64,000 nucleotides of DNA from Allantophomopsis cytisporea (lineage: Eukaryota > Ascomycota > Leotiomycetes > Phacidiales > Phacidiaceae): NCBI GenBank assembly GCA_024752435.1, contig CP103032.1, positions 1,178,001-1,242,000 on the forward strand, given 5' to 3'. Under the pieces are notes generated by a model. The model made no database searches and had not been told where the DNA came from. It saw only the letters and a list, made by a program, of their open reading frames with translations. Made by a program: the position numbers and the translations under genes. Shown one piece after another: positions 45,221 through 57,992 of the stretch (position 1 is its first letter; each line of letters opens with the position of its first letter).

Positions 45221-48200
45221 ATGGCTGACACAACCACCCATCATAACGGTGCCACGGGTACTTCAAGCCATACTTCCTCCGATGCTCCACAGCTGGGTAC
45301 CAACATCGAGTCGGGAGATTTCAATGAGAAGTCTGGTCACCACGGAGTCGACAATGGGCCTACTACGACCGCCAACAAGCCTGCTGATGACGAGGAAGAA
45401 GATGAGGACATGGACGCCTTGATCGATGAGCTGGAGTCCCAGGATGGCCACCAAGAAGACGATGAAGAGGAGGACGAGGTCGGCCCTGGTGCGGGTCGTA
45501 CCATCCCCGAGGATCAACTCCAAACCGATACTCGCGTCGGTCTCACTGAGCAGGAAGTCCTTCAGCGTCGCAAGAAGTACGGTCTCAATCAGATGAAGGA
45601 AGAGAAGGAGAACTTGATCCTCAAGTTCCTCGGTTTCTTCATCGGTCCTATTCAATTCGTTATGGAGGTATGTCATCTTCTATCTGTCCAGCACATCCAA
45701 TCCCAGGAGTGTTATATTGTGCCAAGCAAACGAACGCACCTTCTTTTCTTTTGGATCGCAATTGCAATCTCCGCCTGCGCTTGAGCTCCTCTTGCTCGGT
45801 CGCTCATTCGCGGGCCGTAACTTGCTTTAGTCGCTTCTGCGTGCCTAATATACTAGGCCACTTATCGCGCTCGCACTAAACTCTATTTCTCCGCATCCAA
45901 CTACAATGAGTTAATGAGCTAACATGATGGCGCTCTCCCACTAGGCTGCCGCCGTTCTCGCTGCTGGTCTTCAGGATTGGGTTGATTTTGGTGTTATCTG
46001 CGCCCTTCTCTTACTGAACGCTGCTGTTGGTTTCTTCCAAGAATACCAAGCCGGTTCCATTGTCGATGAGTTGAAGAAGACTCTTGCTCTCAAGGCCGTT
46101 GTTCTTCGTGATGGTCGCCTTTTTGAGGTTGAGGCCCCAGAGGTTGTGCCAGGTGATATTCTTCAGATCGAGGAGGTAAGCTTCTCCCCATAGGAAATCA
46201 AGAGTCAATCAATGGCTCTTCATCCTCTCCTTTTGCGGCACATTTTACTAATATTATCTTTCATGTAGGGTACTATTATTCCAGCCGACGGTCGCATTGT
46301 CACTGATGATGCCTTCCTTCAAATTGATCAATCTGCCATTACCGGAGAGTCTCTCGCTGTCGACAAGCACAAGGGTGACCAGTGTTACGCGTCTTCTGGT
46401 GTGAAGCGTGGTGAAGCATTCATGGTTATCACAGCCACTGGAGATAGCACTTTCGTTGGTCGTGCCGCTGCTCTGGTCAACGCTGCTGGTGGTGCTACTG
46501 GTCATTTCACCGAGGTCCTCAACGGTATTGGAACGGTCTTGTTGATCTTGGTCATCTTCACCAACTTAGTTGTCTGGATCTCTTCTTTCTACCGTTCCAA
46601 CGGAATTGTTACTATTCTCGAGTTCACCTTGGCTATCACTATTATTGGTGTCCCAGTCGGTCTTCCAGCTGTCGTCACCACTACCATGGCTGTCGGTGCT
46701 GCCTACCTTGCCAAGAAGCAGGCCATTGTCCAAAAGCTTTCTGCCATCGAGTCTCTTGCCGGTGTCGAAATTCTCTGTTCCGACAAGACTGGTACTCTCA
46801 CCAAGAACAAGCTTTCTTTGGCTGAGCCATTCACTGTTGCCGGTGTCGAACCAGATGATCTCATGTTGACTGCTTGTCTTGCTGCCTCCCGCAAGAAGAA
46901 GGGTATCGATGCCATTGACAAGGCTTTCTTGAAATCTCTCCGCTTCTACCCGCGTGCCAAGTCCGTTCTCTCCAAGTACAAGGTCATTGACTTCCACCCG
47001 TTCGATCCTGTCTCCAAGAAGGTTCAAGCCGTCGTTGAGTCCCCACAGGGCGAGCGTATTATCTGTGTAAAAGGCGCTCCACTTTTCGTCCTCAAGACTG
47101 TCGAGGAAGACCATCCAATTCCAGAAGAGATTGACCAGGCCTACAAGAACAAGGTCGCCGAATTCGCTACTCGTGGTTTCCGCTCTCTTGGTGTTGCTCG
47201 CAAACGTGGTGAGGGATCCTGGGAAATCCTTGGTATCATGCCTTGCTCTGACCCACCTCGTCACGATACTGCCCGCACTGTCAATGAAGCCAAGACTCTA
47301 GGCTTGTCCATCAAGATGTTGACAGGTGATGCTGTTGGTATTGCTCGTGAAACCTCTCGCCAACTCGGTCTCGGCACCAACATCTACAATGCTGAGCGTC
47401 TTGGTCTTGGTGGTGGTGGCGATATGCCAGGTTCTGAAGTCTACGATTTCGTCGAGGCTGCCGATGGATTCGCAGAGGTTTTCCCGCAACACAAGTACAA
47501 CGTCGTCGAGATTCTTCAACAGCGTGGTTATCTCGTTGCCATGACTGGTGACGGTGTCAATGATGCTCCATCTCTGAAAAAGGCTGATACTGGTATTGCC
47601 GTCGAGGGTGCTTCTGACGCTGCTCGTTCCGCTGCTGATATCGTCTTCTTGGCCCCAGGTCTAGGTGCTATCATTGATGCACTGAAGACTTCTCGCCAGA
47701 TTTTCCATAGAATGTACGCTTACGTTGTCTACCGTATCGCCTTGTCTATTCATCTGGAAATCTTCCTTGGTCTGTGGATTGCCATCTTGAACCGCTCCCT
47801 CAATCTTGAGTTGGTCGTCTTCATCGCCATTTTTGCCGACGTTGCCACCTTGGCCATTGCCTACGACAACGCTCCATTCTCCAAGACTCCGGTCAAGTGG
47901 AACCTTCCAAAACTCTGGGGTATGTCTATTCTTCTCGGTGTTGTTCTTGCTATCGGTACTTGGATCACCCTCACCACCATGATCGCTCGTGGTGAGAACC
48001 ACGGTATTGTCCAAAACTTCGGTAAACTTGATGAGGTTCTGTTCTTAGAGATCTCTCTTACCGAGAACTGGCTCATTTTCATCACCCGTGCCAACGGGCC
48101 ATTCTGGTCTTCCATTCCCTCTTGGCAACTGGCAGGCGCTATCTTAGTCGTCGATATCCTCGCAACTTTCTTCACCCTTTTTGGTTGGTTTGTTGGAGGT

Positions 48201-48480
48201 CAGACATCCATTGTTGCTGTTGTTCGTATCTGGATCTTCTCTTTCGGCGTGTTCTGCATCATGGGCGGTGTCTACTATCTCCTTCAAGACTCAGCTGGAT
48301 TTGACAACCTCATGCACGGAAAGTCACCAAAGAAGAATCAAAAGCAACGTTCCCTTGAGGACTTCGGTAAGTACTTCTATTGCAGTGCCCAAACATTCAA
48401 CGTCTCAAAAGCAACCACTAACCTGTTTCACAGTTGTCTCGCTTCAACGTGTATCTACACAACATGAGAAGTCCGCATAG
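45221..48480 (+). CDS. PMA1: plasma-membrane H+-ATPase
   Basis: P-type (P3A) proton pump that builds the plasma-membrane gradient. Exons 45221-45667, 45945-46175, 46269-48366 and 48434-48480 give 940 residues. The N-terminus is acidic (DDEEEDEDMDALIDELESQ), typical of filamentous-fungal Pma1. TGES lies at 251-254, the phosphorylation motif CSDKTGTLT has Asp398, and TGDGVNDAPSLK starts about residue 652. About ten membrane helices are visible, with IIGVPVGLPAV in M4. The last intron (67 nt) falls just before the C-terminal tail VVSLQRVSTQHEKSA, where Ser/Thr phosphorylation controls the pump in yeast (QRVSTQ is the conserved site region). Codon use is strongly C-ending, as in highly expressed genes. 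The first intron (277 nt) is long for this window. The leader is C/T-rich. Confidence 0.97.
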
Positions 48481-49149
48481 ACTATCCTTACATAGAGCCT
48501 TCATTCATGCGTTGCATTGTACTGAGGGGGAGGGGGGATTTGGGTTCGGTCACTTCATTGTTGTGTTTATATAACTGCGACACTTCTTGAAGTGTTGGTT
48601 TTCAAAAAGATTTCTTTTAATGTTGTCAGCTGTCTCGGGAATGCGAAACCAGCTCTTCATACCCAATGCTGGTTTTCTTTCCATTATAATACAATAACTC
48701 TGCGAGGGCAGAAGGTAGTCGGGAGGTTTCTCCTAGATTAGCCGATGTTAATAACCCTTAATAAACTACTTGATGTTCCTCACTTTTGCTACTTGCCTCT
48801 TTCTTTTCTTTGTTATGCTGTGTTTTTATCAATAGAGGTGTATAAGTTACTTAAAGATCGATTCATTGTGATATATAATTGGAAGTCGATTAATTAATTA
48901 CTTTGATATTTAGATGAAAGCTATATCTACTTATTAATGATTAACGTAAAAACTTAGTCTCAATATTAAGAATCAAAGGCTTTAATAGCAACAAAAACAA
49001 ATAGTATTTTAGTTACTATAATGGATTTAACCCCTTTTTGGATATTGAAATAACTACTAATTTTAAGATAGTTAGAAGAGCAGCTTTTTAGAACTAATAT
49101 TTAGACATTTATTATTATTTTGTTTTTTTATTCTTTATTCTTTAATTCT
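48481..49149. other. convergent AT-rich spacer
   Basis: Between the PMA1 end and the end of the WD40 gene. From about 48840 it is very AT-rich (TTAATTAATTA words), which resembles a RIP-affected tract. No gene was seen. Confidence 0.55.
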
Positions 49150-52100
49150 TTATAATGTAAAACTTACAAAAGAACTACTACTAGTACTTAAAGAAGCCTC
49201 TTCTTCTCTTATATTTAAAACGACACTTCTTGTTCTAGGGAGTAATAAAGGCTTTAGTCTTATATCTTCCTTAGCCTCCATCTTAATCTGCCGCTCCATT
49301 ATCCTATGTACAACATCAGGTAAAAGGTCCTCTGAGGGATTATCATTAACATGCATATCAGGACGTACTAGCCCAGTTTCTTTATAGCATGGTCCTTGGT
49401 ACACCCCAATAACTTTACTAGGATGCATAACAAGCTGGGACGACCGAATGAAGCTATCAGCCGTATCCCTACCAATTCTTGAAGCATAGTCAGGGCCATT
49501 GAGGGAAGACTCGGCTTCAATGTAGGGAGGAAGTGGCTCTTTATGTGGGAATATCGGTCTTGTCACCGGTTTTGGTGACTCTTCACCAGGCTCTGTGATC
49601 TTTGCGCCTAGCTTATAAACCTTGCCGCAAGAATCGCCCAATATCAATTTTGAGAAGTCTGGAGAGAAGGCGCCTGACGTGATAGCACCAGGTAATTCAA
49701 CAACATCTCTGACATGTGCGTTGCCTCTAGTAGCTTGGATATCCCAGACTTTCAAGATCCCGTCCGAGGAGCCTGTGTACAGACGCGCAGGAGTCTGGCC
49801 CCATGCCGTGAACATGATTCCAACATCCCAGGCTTCACGGCCCCTTTCGTGATCGCCAGGTTCAATAGATTCTGCTAAGATATTAGATGACTTTCGATCA
49901 AAGTCAGGAGCAGCATACATACCACCATGGCTCAAGACATGTATCGGTCGGTCTCCTTGGGCAGTATCCCAAACGTAGCATGACCCATTCGTGCACGAGG
50001 CTGTAACATATGATGAAAAGTTATTGATTGGCCTATAAATGAATCAGTAGGGATGCGCAGATGATGCCAACGATTGTTTGAGATCATACATCACCGTGAG
50101 ATAATTCACATCCAATGCCTCACAATCAAGGGCTCGAGTAGAAGTGTACCCGCCTTCACTCTGCGCATAAATAAGAATTTGTGTTCGCACAGTTGAATCT
50201 CGTTCACCAGATGGTGATGTTGCCGCAAAGAACATCGCTTCAGAAGGATGCCAAACAACCTCAAAAACATTCTGTGAACAAGGGAAGACAGTGATACTGG
50301 TACGTGACTTAGTATCGAAAATTCTTAATTCGCCGGTGTTTCTTCGATCATCTGGTATATCATCCTCGTCGTTTCTCACACTTCTTGGAGAGTAACCAAC
50401 TAATAGCAAATGAGACACCGAAGCAGCTTGACCGAAGGCTATAGTCGCGGGATAATAACACCACAAAGGTGACGCGCCAAAATCCTTGTGATCTTTCAAT
50501 CTTTCGTACCTAACAAAATTGGACATGCTCACGTCATCTTTATTCACCTCGTACACTCTGACAGCACCCACGAAAGCTTGAGAAGCTGTTGCCACAAGAT
50601 CATGATAAGGCGAGGTGACGACAAAGTCAACGTTATCCTCATGCTCCCAAGATCCCAATAGTTCCAGTGAATGTAGAGAGTGCGCAGCCCATACCTTAAC
50701 TGTTTTATCGAAACTCGCCGTGAAGTAGCGACCATCACTGTAGCTGGTGAATACGACTGAGGTATACAGCCAAGGGTCTTGTGTTTGAACCATTGCTGCA
50801 AGAGAATTCTCTCCTTCTTTAATCACAGGTCGAATTATGCGGTGATTCGAGATTGAGCGAATCGCCTCACTACTCTCTCTAAACAAGAGGTTCCCTGGCC
50901 TGTTGTACTGCTGGTTATGGGCATCGCTGTGCGCAATCGCACCGCACAGAAAGCTCTCCCCATCATCTGCCCATGTAATAGAGCAGATATCGCCCGATGC
51001 GTTAGTCCAGATTTCCTGCACTTCCATACTGTCTTCCAACTGGTTGACAAGCTGAGTCACCATTGGCCGATGACCTGATCGTAGTTGTTGCCCAAGTTCA
51101 TGGCGATGATCTAGAAGAACACTGAGGATGCCTTGGCTGGAGTTGCATGGTAAGCTCTGGGGACGAAAGCGTAGAATTCTCGAATGCTTTTGAACAGATT
51201 TGTCAACAACATCACTAAGAAAACTGATCACACTTGTTCTAGTGCGTAAATTCGCAAGTTGTCTCCCTGGAGCGGTTTGATTAACGAGTTTAGCGATTTT
51301 CCGAATACCACTTTTATGACCATGTAAAAGTTGTAGTATACGAGGAATCATATTGGATTTTTCAATAGCTTCCTGCGGAATACCGAAAACCACCTCAATA
51401 GCCTGCAACGTGTATCGCACCTCATCTGCTGAAAAGGCAACATGGACAACGTGGCTCCTTAGCAACGTCAGCTCTTCTACTGACAAATGTGCGATCTGAA
51501 GCCCCTTAGTGATAGTTTCGCGTTCTCCGAAGTTCAGATATGGTCGATCAGTGACTGGATCATCTCTTGCTAGACAATAATCATCAAAGTCACATAGTAG
51601 ATCTGCGTAATCTTTTGTTGCTGATGCGAGTGATGAATCCAGGGTCCTCACGGCACGAGGTGCTTCTTGAGCTTCATTGGGGTTCATAGCTCTCTTTGAA
51701 AATGCTCTTTCCTCTACATCGCTTTGATCATCTGCGCTGTATGAGCTTGTTGGTGATCGTACATTCATAAGCGATGATTGTCTAGTTGATCCAAAAGCCC
51801 CGTCATCTTCTGAGTAGGTAGAGGATGTTTGTGAAAGCAAGGATGTGAATTGTGATGTGTCCCGCAATGATTCTTCCTCATTGATACGTCTTGTGATGTA
51901 CTCGCTGGCAGTCCTTGAAATGTATTGCTCGAACTGATTAGACAATTGACCATTGTGATTGTCTATAGTCTCGAATAACGCATCTTCGCATAAGCGTATG
52001 ACAGTCTAACAACATATAATTAGCTAAGAGTAAATCGGAGATATCCTTTGCAGACACACCTCTACTCCAATGGTCTTCCTAATTTCTGCGCCCACTGTAC

Positions 52101-52602
52101 CCCCTAGTTTTTTGAGAAGTCGATATATGTGTGGAAATACTTGCTCCCTCAAGATTTGCTCGTTGGAAACATTCTTTTCCCCAGATTTCGTGACACCCAT
52201 TTCGGCTAATGGAGATTTCCATCGCTGTTCATCTGCTGCTATACGAGCTCTAGCACGAGCTGAGAAATTGACTAACAATGTAGTGGCAGGTTGCGAGGGT
52301 GACAATGAACGCCAGAGATTCTTACCTGTAGTGTTCTGAGTTCGCTGTCGTTTTCCACTTCGCTCTGGACTCGAGTGTTCGCGGTCACGGCGTTGAGGGG
52401 AGCTTTGTGTATTTCTCCTAGAAGCAGAGATTGATCGCGTGCTTGTCAGCGAGATATGAGGATCTGAGAGTCTTGTGTTTTTGTCACTCTGAAGGGTAGG
52501 GCCGATCTCGAGGTTGTAAATCGGTAGGCCATGGTGCGAAGCCAGTAGAGCTGAAGGTGTCGATTCATCCTCACTGATAGTGAGATCAATAACAATGCTC
52601 AT
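49150..52602 (-). CDS. large WD40 protein, candidate Raf1/DIM-9-type factor
   Basis: Exons 52602-52060, 52005-50090 and 50032-49150 give 1113 residues with consistent phases (introns 54 and 57 nt). I chose the ATG at 52602 because it begins MSIVIDLTISEDE, which looks like a SUMO-interacting motif followed by acidic residues. Residues 1-180 are Ser/Arg-rich and disordered. A helical region follows (about 180-460), then a WD40-type propeller with blades such as ICSITWADDGESFLCGAI, YFTASFDKTVKVWAAHSL, GELRIFDTKS, CTNGSCYVWDTAQG, RLYTGSSDGILKVWDIQA and AITSGAFSPDFSKLILGDS. The arrangement recalls fungal proteins annotated as Rik1-associated factor 1, a DDB1/Cul4-linked factor for H3K9 methylation (Raf1 in fission yeast, DIM-9 in Neurospora). 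That identity is from memory of family resemblance. The C-terminal 60 residues run into AT-rich DNA and could be shortened or altered. Confidence 0.7.
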
Positions 52603-54959
52603 GGTCCTTGAAGATCTAAAGTGGATTATGTTAGCTCCATGTTCTCCGTTGAAAGTGCTGCGCAATCCCCATGATGTCGACGTGAATACGCATCTTGTGC
52701 AACGTGAAAGAAGAAGATCGCATGCACGCGCCGAGAACTCACCTGTGGAGAGAAGTAGACTTTACGTGGCTCTGGTACAAAGACTGGAGCCTTCACTAGA
52801 CAATAGTCATCGGCCCATGACAATGTACGTTGATAGCCCGCAGGATAGTAAAGTCGTGAACAAAGACCGAGACGCGTTATTCCCAAAGAGCATTGAAACT
52901 CCACGAGAGATCATCTAGGCGGACGGAACTCAAATAATAAGCTTGATATGCCCACACGAATACGAAGGTTATTGAATGATTTGGAAGATTCGGAATTAGT
53001 TGAAAGCAAATTTATTTTTATATCAGTCGACCTCATTAATGTGCTTCGGCGGGGTCGATACGCAGTGGATTGCGGAAACTGGTGGGCGGAGGAGAGTCTG
53101 AGAAGGCGCGTTGGCGAGGCTTGTTATTAGCCTCGTTGAACAAGGCTGGCATTTCCTTCAAACTTGGTACCTACCTTACCTAAGTTGGTAGAAATAGAAA
53201 ATACGCGTTGGATTCTTCTTGCTCTGCTCCAAGATATGGTTATTCCAAAAATGGTTGTTCGAGTATCTAAATCTACCATTTCCAGTGGTATGTAAGCATA
53301 GGTACAGGTATGTTCATCTATTTCTATCGAGGTGACAGCAGTCGGAGCCTATATAATTGGTCTTAAGACAAAGCTATCCATCTTCACTTTTCTACGATAT
53401 TTATTGTACACTTTTCTTCATTCAAAACTACAAGAACAAATCAGTAGAGAGGTACATCTTATATTATCGCGCTAGAGTATGAAGCTATATATTCTTTGTT
53501 CTTAGAAATTCTGTTTGATTGCCTATATAGGAATAAGCCTAGTTGGACAACCATAACTATTTCTACAGAGCTAGGCGCGATGATTCTTCAGTACCATGAA
53601 TTCCGACTTACTGGGTGTAGTAAAGAGTATTTAGATATTGAGATAAGTAAAATGTCAAGAATAGAAACTAAGTACCTATATTGCTCTATTATTAAGTAAA
53701 GTAAGGTAAGTAAAAGCATTATATCGAACGTATAATAGCTTACTAAATAAGGCAGCTGTAGGTACAAATGCAAACAATATACTATTAACTTGAGGAATAT
53801 TAGTAGGTATAAGACAGAATTGACTATAAGTATATGGTGTATATACTTAGGTAGTCAGTATACTAGTATTACACTTATGTAGGTAACCGTTCTTCGCAGA
53901 GTAATACTATTCGGTACTTAAATACGACTATTCTACGTTACAGTTTACTCAAATCATAAACGGATTCATTGTACTCTGGAAACATCGTGAGAGTGACTTT
54001 TCGGGGTCACATTTAGTATGCACAATTCTAGTAGTCTAGAAATATGCAAATATATCAAACAAACATGGAAGAGGTGTTGATTACCTATGTATGTATGTTG
54101 TTGTCCCACGATGATGGATCGCACAATCTCTCGGATGCGTGTTCATTTGGTAGCAAGCCACAATGCCACATTCGGGCGCATACAGTACCTTACAGGCTTC
54201 CCCACCGATTCCCCGGATTTTAATGCATCAAAGTTATCCAGACAGAGGATTGTTTGGCCAGACGAGACGAGACGAGATGAGACGAGACATTAAAATGATC
54301 CAAAGGATGTACACGAATGGACGGACGACTCAAGTGGGGACAGAGAGTCGGTTTTCCGTACTGCATACATATGTATATACATAATTTTCTTATGCAATTC
54401 CCACATCACTCTCATCTTATCGCGTATGAACATCGGACGGTGTATTATTCATACTTTATACATACTACAACCGAATACTTGTTCACTACTGTATAGTCTG
54501 TTGGTACTTGTACACAGTATGTATGTATTCATGTACGCAGTTGTACCGGACGGAGATGCCGATGCGTGCATGAACAGCACCATCCCTGTCTGTTGGTGGA
54601 TGCTATTGTTGCACAATCCAAAATGCCGAGGTACACAGTAAACCTCAATCGGTGCCTTTGGCTCGAAAAGGACATATCTGCACCGTCCGCACCCACCTGC
54701 TGACTTCGATGCCATTCACATGTTTCTCTCATCGATCCCTTCCTTCTCTTCCTCCCCGACTACTCTTTAGACTTGTTCCCTACAACGTCCATTCTCCTCT
54801 TCCTCCAACTTGATTCCCATCTTAAGAAATATTGCTTGTATTCCTGTAATTTCACTCCATCACTCTATGAATTGATTCCTAGTGTACTGACACGGAGTAA
54901 ACTTCTACTAGACGCCTTTTCTTGTCGAAAGCCTAAATCTACGTCTCTCGCACTTTAAC
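52603..54959. other. spacer, partly AT-rich, upstream of the WD40 and acyl-CoA synthetase genes
   Basis: Divergent promoters at both ends. 53400-53960 is AT-rich and may be a RIP-affected relic. A GAGAC pentamer run lies at 54259-54289. A stretch at 52743-52904 on the minus strand reads as protein and ends in a GTGAGT donor but cannot be joined in phase to the WD40 gene. Nothing else was recognised. Confidence 0.5.
54259..54289. repeat. GAGAC pentanucleotide repeat
   Basis: Six imperfect GACGA/GAGAC units in the upstream region of the acyl-CoA synthetase gene. Confidence 0.8.
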
Positions 54960-57235
54960 ATGGCACCAATACCTCAAGACCCAATTGCTTACGCACTTGA
55001 GCTCACTGCTCCACCGCCGCCTGGGACACCGTACTCTCTCCCTATCCCAAACAGCGCTCAAGAAAGTCGGTCTGCTGTCTATCGTCACTGGAGATTCCGC
55101 GACGGCCCTTTGCTCCAAACACTCGATCCAACTACCTTGACTGCTCATGACATCTTCGAAGGGACTGCCATCAAGAAGCCACATCTGAGATGTCTGGGAA
55201 GCAGACCCTGGGACTCGGCGACCAAAACTTGGGGTAAATACGAGTGGATAACCTATGGAGAAGTTGCTGTAAGGAGAAAGAACTTTGGTGTCGGTTTGAT
55301 AGAATTACACAAGGAGGCTGGCGTGACCGAGGACAAATATGGTGTGGGGTTATGGTGTCAAAACAGACCGGAATGGCAGATTACTGGTGAGTCTGGGAGT
55401 CATTAAGGCAACGTTGCCTCTTATCCTAGCGCAATCTCCTCACCTGTGCGGTATGCCTTCAAATGTTACTGACACTTGTAGATCTTGCCTGCATGTCCCA
55501 GTCTTTGTACACGGTCAGCATCTACGATACTCTGGGACCGGATTCTACAGAATATATTCTCAATCACGCTACTCTGACTTGTGTTGTCACTTCATTACCA
55601 CATATTCCTACCCTACTCAAGCTTGCGCCACGAGTACCCAGCTTAAAGTTTATTGTATGCTTAGACCCGCTGGATGCCGGAGAAAAGCCTGGGGATTCGA
55701 AAGGAGCTCTCTTGAATTCGCTTGCGGCGGAGCTGGGTTTGAAAATCCATTATATTGGTGATGTAGAAAAACTCGGAGCTTCTATCCCGTTGCCCATGAG
55801 AGTCCCTCTTCCAAGTGACATCGTCACCATCAACTACACCTCCGGCACGACGGGGAATCCCAAAGGTGTTGTTTTAACACACGCCAACGCTGTAGCAGCG
55901 ACTGCCACAGCACGACTTGTCTTTGACACTACCTATGGAGATGTCCTCTGCTCCTATCTCCCTCTGGCACATATCTACCAGCGAGTAACAGAGCATTCGG
56001 TTTTCGCCGCTGGTGCTGCACTCGGATATTTTCATGGGGATATCGCCGGCCTTGTGGACGACCTGAAGCTCTTGAAGCCCACAGGATTCAATTCTGTGCC
56101 GCGTTTGTACAATCGCTTCGGTTCTGCTATCAAGGCTGCAACTGTGGAAGCCCCTGGATTCAAAGGCACACTCAGCCGTCATATCATCAATAACAAGCTC
56201 GCCGCAATGAAACTCCCAGCAGGCCAGGCATCAAACAAGCATGCGTTTTATGATCGATTTTGGACACCAAAAGTTACTTCTGCATTTGGACTTCAAAGAG
56301 CAAGAGGCATGGTTTCGGGATCCGCACCGATCGACCCAAGCCTTCATCAGTTTCTCCGTGCAGTCTTTGGCAACCGGTTTATCCAGGGATACGGACTCAC
56401 AGAAACATATGCAGTGTCGCTCGCCCAGCTCGAGGGCGATTACTCTGCAGGAAATTGTGGTGCATTGTCCCCAACTATGGAGGCCTGTTTAGAGTCTGTA
56501 CCGGACATGGAATACTTGGTCACTGACTCACCTAACCCACGTGGTGAAATCTTGTTACGTGGAAATACCCGGTTCAGGGAGTACTACAGGAATCCTGAAG
56601 AAACCGCTAAGGCCATCGATAAAGACGGCTGGTTCCATACCGGCGATATCGCAGAAGTTGATTCCCTCGGAAGGTTCAAGATTATTGACAGAAGGAAGGC
56701 TTTGATGAAACTAAGCCAGGGCGAGTACATTAGCTGTGAAAAGATTGAGAATATCTATTTGGCAAATCTTAATCTTGTTTTGTCGGCGTATGTACATGGG
56801 GACTCGGTACAGGCATTCCTGGTCTCAATCTTTGGCATCAATCCAGACACTTTTGCGCCTTTCGCGTCAAAGATTTTGAATCAAAATATCAAACCCACGG
56901 ATCTTGCTGCTGTTAGAGCCGCTGCTCAGGATGCTAGAGTTAAGGCTGCAGTGGTCAAGGAACTTGACAAAATTGGCAAGAAAAACAAGTTCAACAGCTG
57001 GGAGAAGGTCAGAAAGGTACACTTAGAAGTGGAACCATTTACTATCGATAATGGACTGTTGACACCTACGTGAGTATTCTTGTTATGCGTTTTCTCTGCT
57101 CTACAATGGCTAATATTGATCCGGTGTAGATTGAAGGCAAAACGACCACAGATTGCAAAGAAGTTCCGGGCTGAAATCGATAGAATGTACGAAGAAGCGC
57201 TGGAAGATGAAAAGAAACCAAAGGCCAAATTGTAG
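54960..57235 (+). CDS. long-chain acyl-CoA synthetase, probably peroxisomal
   Basis: Activates long-chain fatty acids to acyl-CoA. Exons 54960-55386, 55482-57069 and 57130-57235 give 706 residues, phases consistent. The AMP-binding signature YTSGTTGNPKG lies at 261-271, followed by YLPLAHIYQRVTEH (linker/L-motif region), GYGLTETYA at about 445 and the adenylate motif HTGDIAEVDSLGRFKIIDRRK at about 528-548, with the lysine-containing GEYISCEKIENIYL after it. The protein ends KPKAKL: AKL is a known peroxisomal targeting tripeptide (PTS1), so import into peroxisomes for beta-oxidation is likely, as for Faa2-type enzymes. No membrane segment is obvious. The last intron sits 35 codons before the end, and reading into it gives TGA at once, so retention would remove the targeting signal. 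A decayed partial copy lies directly downstream. Confidence 0.95.
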
Positions 57236-57327
57236 GCATCGAGTATCGTTATCGTTCTTGTCACTTGTAGTATTACTAGCATAGAATCTCTGGGAAAGCA
57301 TGTTGCAACTTCTGTCACATACTTATC

Positions 57328-57992
57328 ATAAATGGAGATACTATCGTTGCTGTTCAATTTCTTGTGCTTCAAGATTATTGACAGAACAAAAGAGCTTTTC
57401 AAACTATCAAATGGGGAATATGTCAGCAGTTCGAAGTTCGAGAAAGTATACATGGTTCAGACCTCTGTTCTCTATTCCGTATATATACGTGGTAATACAT
57501 CCCAAGCTTAGCTTGTGGGTGTCTTTGGAATTAATCCCGAATTTTGTGTTCCTTTTGCCTCCCAGGTCGTCGACAAAACCATCAAACCAACAGAGAGAGA
57601 CTGCTATGGTGATCAATGACCCAAGAACAAAGCTTGCTGTATTCAAGAAACTCGATAAAACTGGCAGGAAAAACAAGTTCAGTCGCCGGGAAAAGGCTAG
57701 AAACGTACGCATGGAAGTGGAGCCATAATAATCTATGGAGCCACATAAAATCTCAGTCTCTGTGTCTATCTCATTGAAAAGTAGGAAGCATTATTGAAAA
57801 CGGATTGTTAACTCTAACGTAAGTGCTTTTATTATGCCGCGTAACACCCTTCTTTTCAAATAGCTGACATTACGATGATTTAGGTTGAAAGGAAACCGAC
57901 CATAGATTACGAAGAATTTCCTAGTCAAGATCGATGAAATGCATGAAGAGGTCATGAAGGATGAGGAGAATAAGCAAAGGGCTGGACTTTAG
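57328..57992 (+). pseudogene. decayed 3'-terminal copy of an acyl-CoA synthetase
   Basis: The stretch matches the last third of the gene just upstream: FKIIDRTKELFKLSNGEYVS for FKIIDRRKALMKLSQGEYIS, then GVFGINPE, then DPRTKLAVFKKLDKTGRKNKF and MEVEP. After a gap come ENGLLTLT, a splice-donor-like GTAAGT, an intron-like segment and LKGNRP-stop-ITKNFLVKIDEMHEE. Several stops (for example in place of TACAGG and CAG codons) and frame breaks disable it. The intron position is the same as in the live gene, so it arose as DNA, not by reverse transcription. The final residues are KQRAGL, so the AKL tripeptide is gone. Similarity is moderate, which points to an old tandem duplication. There is no upstream adenylation core. 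Confidence 0.85.

Noticed and set aside
46566..47264. 232-codon minus-strand frame opposite PMA1
   Set aside because: Antisense shadow of the pump's largest exon.
52743..52904. Coding-like minus-strand stretch ending in a GTGAGT donor, upstream of the WD40 gene
   Set aside because: It has no ATG, a stop lies just upstream in frame, and it does not join in phase to the WD40 start exon.
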